A stretch of DNA of 64,000 bases. It comes from JBJKRF01 sp046704785 (lineage in GTDB: Bacteria; Chloroflexota; Anaerolineae; Anaerolineales; Villigracilaceae). Positions 59,374 through 64,000 of this stretch are shown in pieces (positions within the stretch are counted from its first letter, which is position 1; each line of letters begins with the position of its first letter). Position numbers and translations under genes: made by a program. The stretch is from NCBI GenBank assembly GCA_046704785.1, contig JBJKRF010000091.1, forward strand, positions 6,642-70,641, in the 5' to 3' direction. The notes beneath the pieces are model-generated. The model ran no database searches and was not told where the DNA came from. It saw nothing but the letters and a program-made list of their open reading frames with translations.

Positions 59374-59943
59374 ATGCTCTCCCCCACTTCACTCGTCCTC
59401 GTGTGCGTACTGCCTGCACCGCGCGACCTGGAAATTGCACGTCTGCTAGGCTGGTACCGGATTCCCCTCCGAGCCGCACCCAAAGTGATCGCTGTGGACT
59501 ACCTGGCTTTTTACCAGCCGGGAAGTTTTGGCGCGCAAGCAGGGCATGTCCAGTTTATCGCCGAGGTGCGCGGGCACGAACTGACCACCCGCGGCGAACT
59601 CCTGCGCGACGAGCCGGATCATCCCCGTGCACACGAAGAGTATTTTAAAATCCAAATTGGGGCGTTGGAAAAACTCGAAAGACCGGTCAAAGCGGACAAA
59701 TGGAAACGCCTGACCTTTCTATACACGACGGGTGAATACTTGCTCAAAGCCCAGACGCTGCACGACCTGGTCGTAAACGCCGACGAACGGCAACTGCTCT
59801 GGAAGTCACTGCGCGAACGGGCGCAAGAGGCGCAACAATATAAGGCCGACCTGCCGCAGGTGGAGGTCGACCCGGCCTTGCTGGCAGCCTTGTTGGGTAT
59901 CAAGGAAGATACAGCGCCCTACGACCCATCCCGACTCGATTAG
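59374..59943 (+). CDS. Conserved protein of unknown function
   Basis: The 189-residue soluble protein has a distinctive core: PAPRDLEIARLLGWYRIPLR, VIAVDYLAFYQPGSFG, AEVRGHELTTRGELLRDEPD and KRLTFLYTTGEYLLKAQ. I believe similar proteins are common in Chloroflexota, but I know no function. The dense Arg, Asp and Tyr content of the core suggests a nucleic-acid or phosphate ligand. It lies three bases upstream of the transporter gene. Confidence 0.78.
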   Translation: MLSPTSLVLVCVLPAPRDLEIARLLGWYRIPLRAAPKVIAVDYLAFYQPGSFGAQAGHVQFIAEVRGHELTTRGELLRDEPDHPRAHEEYFKIQIGALEKLERPVKADKWKRLTFLYTTGEYLLKAQTLHDLVVNADERQLLWKSLRERAQEAQQYKADLPQVEVDPALLAALLGIKEDTAPYDPSRLD

Positions 59944-59946
59944 CCC

Positions 59947-61746
59947 ATGAATCTTCCTTTTTTTCTAACGGCTGCGATCACGCTGGCTTCCACCGTCGCC
60001 CTGGTCGCAGATGTCTTACGCCCCGATGTGATCGCCTTGCTGGTAATGGTCTTGCTGGGCGTCGCCAACCTGACGACACCCACCGAAACGGTAGCAGGCT
60101 TCGGGTCGTCGGCCACCATCACCATCCTGGCAATCTCCATCATCGCCGAGGGCTTGACTCAATCGGGCGTGACGCATCTGCTGAGTCAATCCATCAAGCG
60201 CCTGGCCGGCCAGGATGAGGGCCGTTTACTGGTAGTTACCATGTTGGCCGGCGCGGTTATGTCATTTTTTATGAACAACGTGGCCGCCTTGGGTGTGTTG
60301 ATGCCCGCCACCATCAGTCTGGCGCGCCAGACCAAATCGCCGCCATCCCGACTGCTCATGCCGTTGGCTTTTGGTGTAGTGTCGGGTGGCATGACAACCC
60401 TGTTCACTACCTCGAACATCATTGCCAGCACTACGTTGCACGAGGCAGGTTTCCGCCCTTTTGGCGTCCTGGATTTCCTGTCGGTGGGCGTGCCGGTGGT
60501 GCTGGTGACAGCCCTCTACATGTATTTCATCGGGCGGCGCATGCTGCCGGCGCGTTTTCCGGCTGGCATGGCGCGCCAGTTGCAACAGGTGCGTAACCAG
60601 CTTGTGCAAATGTACGGTATCGACCGTTCGCTGCTCGACGTGGAAGTGCTGCCCAAATCGCCCCTGGGAAACAAGAGCATCCGCGATGGGGAGTGGACGG
60701 CACAGGCCGGATTGAACATCGTTGCCCTGGAACGCAACGGACAAATGACCGTGGCGCCGGACCCCCAGGAAGTGGTGCGCGTGGGAGATGTGGTGATCGG
60801 TTTCGGACGGGTCATGAGCGAAGGCTGGAAGCAGTTGGGCCTAAAAAAGCTGGAGGCCCCTACGCTGCCGCAGCGTATCCTCGACCACCACACGACTCTG
60901 GCCGAAATCGTCATTCCGCCACATTCCAATATGGCGGGCAAATCACTGAACCAAATTCACTTCCGGGAACGGTACAATCTAAACGTTCTGGCCATCTGGC
61001 GCGGCGGGCGGCCCATTCATCACTACCTGGCCGATTTCATTCTGCAGGTTGGCGATGGGCTGCTGGTACAAACAACGCTGGAAAACCTGCGCCTGCTGCG
61101 CGAGGAGCGCAACCTGGTGGTACTCGAAGAAGACCCCGATGCGGTACTGCGTCCCACCAAATTACGTCTTGCCGCGCTGATCGGCATTGCCGTGCTGCTC
61201 GTGGCAATCTTCGACCTGTTGCCAATCTCCGTCGCCAGCCTGGCCGGCGCTGGAGCGATGGTGCTGACCGGTTGCCTGACGATGGACGAAGCCTACCAGT
61301 CCATCGACTGGAAAGCCATCTTCCTGATAGCCGGATTATGGCCGTTGAGCACCGCTATCCAAAATAACGGTGTGGCGAAATGGATCGTGGACATGTTCCT
61401 CCACGCCACGGCAGGCGCCGGGCCGGCCGTCATTGTGGGCCTGCTGCTGATCGTGACCGCCCTGCTGACCAACATCATGGCCGGCCAATCTGCTGCGCCG
61501 ATCATCCTGGCGCCCATTGGCCTGACCATCGCCCAGGCCACCCACCTCGACCCACGCGCCTTGTTGATGGCAATTGCGCTGGGTTGCTCACTGGCCTTTC
61601 CAACGCCTGTCGGTCATCCGGTCAACATCATGGTCATGGGGGCAGGCGGCTACACCTTCCGCGATTACGTCAAAGTGGGCGGGCCGCTGACAATCCTGCT
61701 GTTCTTCGTCATCCTGGCCGGGCTGCACATTTTCTGGCACGTGTAG
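59947..61746 (+). CDS. SLC13/DASS-type transporter with RCK_C domains
   Basis: The 599-residue membrane protein has two blocks of about five to six helices flanking a central cytoplasmic region (about 215-395) with two TrkA-C/RCK_C-like domains (SIRDGEWTAQAGLNIVALER and SLNQIHFRERYNLNVLAIWR). Helix motifs include SFFMNNVAALGVLMPATISL and TNIMAGQSAAPIILAPIGL, the paired Asn-rich sites of the DASS family. Such proteins move dicarboxylates, sulfate or other anions with sodium. The substrate is not evident. The start follows the preceding stop by three bases. Confidence 0.9.
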   Translation: MNLPFFLTAAITLASTVALVADVLRPDVIALLVMVLLGVANLTTPTETVAGFGSSATITILAISIIAEGLTQSGVTHLLSQSIKRLAGQDEGRLLVVTMLAGAVMSFFMNNVAALGVLMPATISLARQTKSPPSRLLMPLAFGVVSGGMTTLFTTSNIIASTTLHEAGFRPFGVLDFLSVGVPVVLVTALYMYFIGRRMLPARFPAGMARQLQQVRNQLVQMYGIDRSLLDVEVLPKSPLGNKSIRDGEWTAQAGLNIVALERNGQMTVAPDPQEVVRVGDVVIGFGRVMSEGWKQLGLKKLEAPTLPQRILDHHTTLAEIVIPPHSNMAGKSLNQIHFRERYNLNVLAIWRGGRPIHHYLADFILQVGDGLLVQTTLENLRLLREERNLVVLEEDPDAVLRPTKLRLAALIGIAVLLVAIFDLLPISVASLAGAGAMVLTGCLTMDEAYQSIDWKAIFLIAGLWPLSTAIQNNGVAKWIVDMFLHATAGAGPAVIVGLLLIVTALLTNIMAGQSAAPIILAPIGLTIAQATHLDPRALLMAIALGCSLAFPTPVGHPVNIMVMGAGGYTFRDYVKVGGPLTILLFFVILAGLHIFWHV

Positions 61747-61764
61747 TGCAGGAAGGAATCTGCT

Positions 61765-63177
61765 ATGGCGACACTGCTCAAGAACGGGACTCTCATCACC
61801 GCTTCGGAAACTTTCCAGGCGGACATCCTGATCGAGGGCGAAGCGATCGCCCAAGTCGGATGCGATCTGACCCACCCGTCGGCGGATGTGCTCGATGCGA
61901 CGGGCAAACTCATCACCCCCGGCGGAGTCGATCCCCACACCCACTTCGACCTGCCCATGTTCGACACGGTCTCGTCCGACGACCATTACAGCGGTCATAA
62001 AGCGGCTGCTTTCGGCGGCACCACCACCGTAATCGATTTCGTCTCCTTCGATTTCCCCGGCTTTCACGAATCAGTGGCGGCCTGGCGCGCAAAAGCCGCC
62101 AAAGCCGCCATCGACTATTCTTTTCACATGAACCTGACCCGTTTCGACGCAGCCATCGCCGCCGAAATCCCATCGCTGCGCGAGATGGGCATCACCACAC
62201 TGAAAGTCTTTACGGCGTACAACGGTCGCCTGCGTCTCGACGACGGCTCCATCTTGCGCGCCATGCAAATCGCACGCGACAATGACATGCTGGTCATGGT
62301 GCATGCCGAAAACGGCGACGCCATCGAAGTACTGACGGCCCAGGCGCTGGCCACCGGTCACACCACGCCCGAATGGCACGCATTGACACGCCCGGCCTGG
62401 GGCGCAGTGGAAGCCAACCTGCGCGTTGCGGCGCTGGCCGCCCAGGCCGAGGCCCCGGTTTACATCGTCCACATGAACGCAGGCGGCGAGGTCGATCAGT
62501 TACGATACGCACGCGAGCACGGCGTCCGGGTGATGGGCGAAACCTGTCCGCAATACCTGTTTTTTACCCTCGAACACCTGCGCCGCCCCGACGGGGCCAA
62601 ATGGGTCTGCTCGCCGCCGATGCGCAGCGAAGCGGATAACGCGCGCCTGTGGGAAGGCCTGCACGAGGGCATCCTGCAAACCATCGGCACCGATCACTGC
62701 GCGTTCTTCTTCGATGGAACCCAATCCATCCTCTACGAAGGGCAGCCGGTTGCTATCCCCGGCAAGGAACTGGGCCGGGACGACTTCACCAAAATCCCGA
62801 ACGGGCTGCCCGGCGTCGGCGACCGCCTGCCCATTTTGTGGACGTATGGTGTGCGCGCCGGGAAGCTCACGGCCAACCAATTCGTGGCGTATACATCCAC
62901 CAACCCGGCCAAGATCTTCGGGCTGTACCCGCGCAAAGGGGCATTGCTCCCCGGCGCAGATGCAGATGTCGTCGTATGGGACCCGGAGAAAAAGGTAAAA
63001 TACGGCGTTGCGGTGGCCCGTCATCGGACGGATTACAACCTGTTCGAAGGCTGGGAACTCACCGGGTTCCCGGAAAAAGTCTTCCTGCGCGGCAAACTGA
63101 TCGTCGACGGGAACGAGTGGCGTGGCGCGCGCGGCGGCGGTCAATTCCTGAAGCGATCCGCAGGCCAAATTTTATAA
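61765..63177 (+). CDS. Dihydropyrimidinase (D-hydantoinase)
   Basis: The 470-residue amidohydrolase opens dihydropyrimidines or hydantoins. Zinc ligands are visible: VDPHTHFDLP, the carboxylated Lys in TTLKVFTAYNG, MVHAENGD, YIVHMNAGGE and the Asp in IGTDHCAFFF. CSPPMRSEADN and TSTNPAKIFGLYPRKG are characteristic. AGGAAGG precedes ATG 61765. It lies in the transporter cluster, and a mini carbonic anhydrase gene follows 30 bases later. No beta-ureidopropionase or dihydropyrimidine dehydrogenase gene is present. Confidence 0.94.
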   Translation: MATLLKNGTLITASETFQADILIEGEAIAQVGCDLTHPSADVLDATGKLITPGGVDPHTHFDLPMFDTVSSDDHYSGHKAAAFGGTTTVIDFVSFDFPGFHESVAAWRAKAAKAAIDYSFHMNLTRFDAAIAAEIPSLREMGITTLKVFTAYNGRLRLDDGSILRAMQIARDNDMLVMVHAENGDAIEVLTAQALATGHTTPEWHALTRPAWGAVEANLRVAALAAQAEAPVYIVHMNAGGEVDQLRYAREHGVRVMGETCPQYLFFTLEHLRRPDGAKWVCSPPMRSEADNARLWEGLHEGILQTIGTDHCAFFFDGTQSILYEGQPVAIPGKELGRDDFTKIPNGLPGVGDRLPILWTYGVRAGKLTANQFVAYTSTNPAKIFGLYPRKGALLPGADADVVVWDPEKKVKYGVAVARHRTDYNLFEGWELTGFPEKVFLRGKLIVDGNEWRGARGGGQFLKRSAGQIL

Positions 63178-63207
63178 ACTATATCGACTTGATCAAAGGA
63201 GAAGAAC

Positions 63208-63573
63208 ATGGCAGAGCACACTTGTGAAGCACTCGTTGTCCATTGCATGGATTTTCGCTTGCAGAAATATCTCAACGATTGGATGGAAAAGAACTACGGC
63301 AGCAGCAAATATGACCGGGTCGGCATCGCCGGTGGCGTCAGCGACGTGTACGCCGTTTTGAAGCACGTAGACCTGTCGAACCGGTTGCATAAAATCCGAA
63401 AGGTGCTCCTGGTCAATCACGAAGATTGCGGGGCTTACGGCGCAGCCGGCACCTACGAGCGTCATAAGGCAGACCTGGCGGAGGCCGAGCACAAGATCGC
63501 AGCTCTTTATATGAATCTCATTGTGGAGAAATATTACCTGCACCTGGATGGCACTTTCGAGCGTATTTACTGA
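63208..63573 (+). CDS. Very short beta-carbonic-anhydrase-like protein
   Basis: The 121-residue protein has the beta-carbonic anhydrase zinc motifs in the right order: Cys13-x-Asp15-x-Arg17 in VVHCMDFRLQKY and His71-x2-Cys74 in VNHEDCGAYG. VGIAGGVSDVYAVLKH resembles the family's second strand. Normal enzymes are 165-220 residues, so this lacks the C-terminal third. AAAGGAG precedes ATG 63208. Since the zinc and Asp-Arg dyad are intact it may still bind CO2 or bicarbonate; another hydrolase activity is possible. Confidence 0.85.
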   Translation: MAEHTCEALVVHCMDFRLQKYLNDWMEKNYGSSKYDRVGIAGGVSDVYAVLKHVDLSNRLHKIRKVLLVNHEDCGAYGAAGTYERHKADLAEAEHKIAALYMNLIVEKYYLHLDGTFERIY

Positions 63574-63610
63574 CGATTTTGGCGCTCCCAAAAGCACCAA
63601 GCTGAAACGG

Positions 63611-63647
63611 ATTTGTGTGGGTGGAGCTTTGCTCCACCCACACAAAT
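63611..63647. repeat. Perfect 17-bp hairpin
   Basis: ATTTGTGTGGGTGGAGC (63611-63627) and its exact reverse complement (63631-63647) flank TTT. No T-run follows. The left arm starts with CGGATTTGTG-like sequence also seen at the hairpin near 920, which points to a family of mobile or structural intergenic repeats. Confidence 0.8.
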
Positions 63648-63907
63648 CTACACCCCAGGGCGGGAAATCCAAACTAATTTTGCGTATTTTCTATCGAAAA
63701 GGGGGCAAATAGGAATTTTGGGTGGGTCTTTTTGCAGGCCTGCTAGGAAAAATGTCCTAACCTTCCCGGAGAATAGGGGTGGTAATTGGGGGTATTATTT
63801 TTGTCGGAGCTTTTTAGCGGACGAGGCAGACAAACTCCCGTTCATAAATAACCAACCAGGGGGAAAGATGGTCATATGGGTGCATCTCTGAAAATTAGGA
63901 AAGGTGC

Positions 63908-63935
63908 TTGACAAAAAGGCAGCCTCGCGTAAAAG
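63908..63935 (+). promoter_or_regulatory. Candidate promoter of the right-edge gene
   Basis: TTGACA (63908-63913) is perfect; TAAAAG (63930-63935) follows after 16 bases and matches four of six bases. The next start codon is 40 bases on. Confidence 0.5.
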
Positions 63936-63974
63936 TAGATGGTCTATAAACCCTACTCAAAACGGAGGCTACCG

Positions 63975-64000
63975 ATGGAATTTTGCCACACTGACAGCTT
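63975..64000 (+). CDS. Start of a gene cut by the window edge
   Basis: ATG 63975 follows GGAGG at good spacing and the frame reads MEFCHTDS before the window ends. Too short for a product call, but the ribosome site and upstream promoter support a gene. Confidence 0.55.

Larger units (their letters stand above)
63574..63974. other. Gene-free region with hairpin and promoter
   Basis: The 401 bases have lower GC than the window and no convincing gene. They contain a perfect 17-bp hairpin (63611-63647), short inverted repeats near 63734 and 63749, and a promoter at 63908-63935. A 92-codon frame at 63613-63891 runs through the hairpin and has no ribosome site. Confidence 0.6.

Noticed and set aside
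63613..63891. Possible 92-codon gene near the right edge
   Set aside because: It starts inside the 17-bp hairpin and has low-complexity sequence without a ribosome site.
1..64000. tRNA, rRNA, CRISPR array or insertion sequence
   Set aside because: I saw no clover-leaf or rRNA-like segment, no regularly spaced direct repeats and no transposase or integrase motif on either strand.

Overview
The window is about 58-60% GC, densely coded on both strands, and has no rRNA, tRNA, CRISPR array, insertion sequence or phage block that I can recognise. The gene content suggests a bacterium of the phylum Chloroflexota, probably class Anaerolineae. The reasons are lipoproteins with long Thr/Pro-rich linkers, an FMN-riboswitch-controlled riboflavin ABC transporter of the RibXY type, a bacterial Elp3, an actinobacterial/archaeal-type inositol-3-phosphate synthase, short-chain ChrA pairs and a fused purine gene set. 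The taxonomic call is inference; no ribosomal marker is present.

Layout. 1-11.2 kb: the tail of a possible methyltransferase, a zinc-ribbon protein, a large modular cell-wall hydrolase without signal peptide, a riboflavin ABC transporter on the minus strand under an FMN riboswitch, a ferredoxin, small membrane proteins, a self-operated LacI regulator with a ParB-like neighbour, and an aldo/keto reductase. 11.2-15.2 kb: an FtsX-type ABC exporter with a PadR regulator that carries an AT-hook. 15.3-20.6 kb: a frameshifted membrane glycosyltransferase, then an MrfA/MrfB-like DNA repair pair in which the helicase contains an extra HNH nuclease domain. 20.6-26.3 kb: a Fur-family regulator with its own operator, a small Cys-containing membrane protein and a metal ABC transporter without a binding protein, then two tandem M1-like metallopeptidase lipoproteins.

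26.3-38.7 kb is a nearly complete de novo purine operon in the order purL (with two PurS-like N-terminal domains), purQ, purC, purE, purK, purF, a purD-purM fusion, a stand-alone AICAR transformylase and purN. No IMP cyclohydrolase, purA or purB is present. 38.9-40.9 kb: three small membrane proteins. 41.0-44.2 kb: a redox-looking locus with a cyclic-nucleotide-binding/NifU fusion facing an ECF sigma factor, a ZAS anti-sigma factor, a TlpA-like thioredoxin and an OsmC protein. 44.3-49.2 kb: three paralogous LysM/M23 lipoproteins in a row on the minus strand. 49.2-52.6 kb: an overlapping minus-strand set of GAF histidine kinase, PfkB kinase and M20 peptidase. 52.9-57.3 kb: inositol-3-phosphate synthase, a deacetylase-like lipoprotein, a HIT protein and Elp3. 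57.4-63.6 kb: paired chromate-transporter proteins, a universal stress protein, a conserved unknown, an SLC13-type transporter, a dihydropyrimidinase and a mini carbonic anhydrase.

Two features recur. Several genes (15.3, 19.4, 31.9, 49.15, 54.1 and 55.7 kb) have a TANNNT box 6-7 bases before the start codon and little or no ribosome binding site, which indicates leaderless transcripts. Large hairpins and a dispersed repeat recur between genes (0.9, 38.7, 43.7 and 63.6 kb). The strongest candidates for something undescribed are the HNH-bearing MrfA helicase and the cNMP-binding/NifU fusion divergent from a thiol-stress-like sigma operon.
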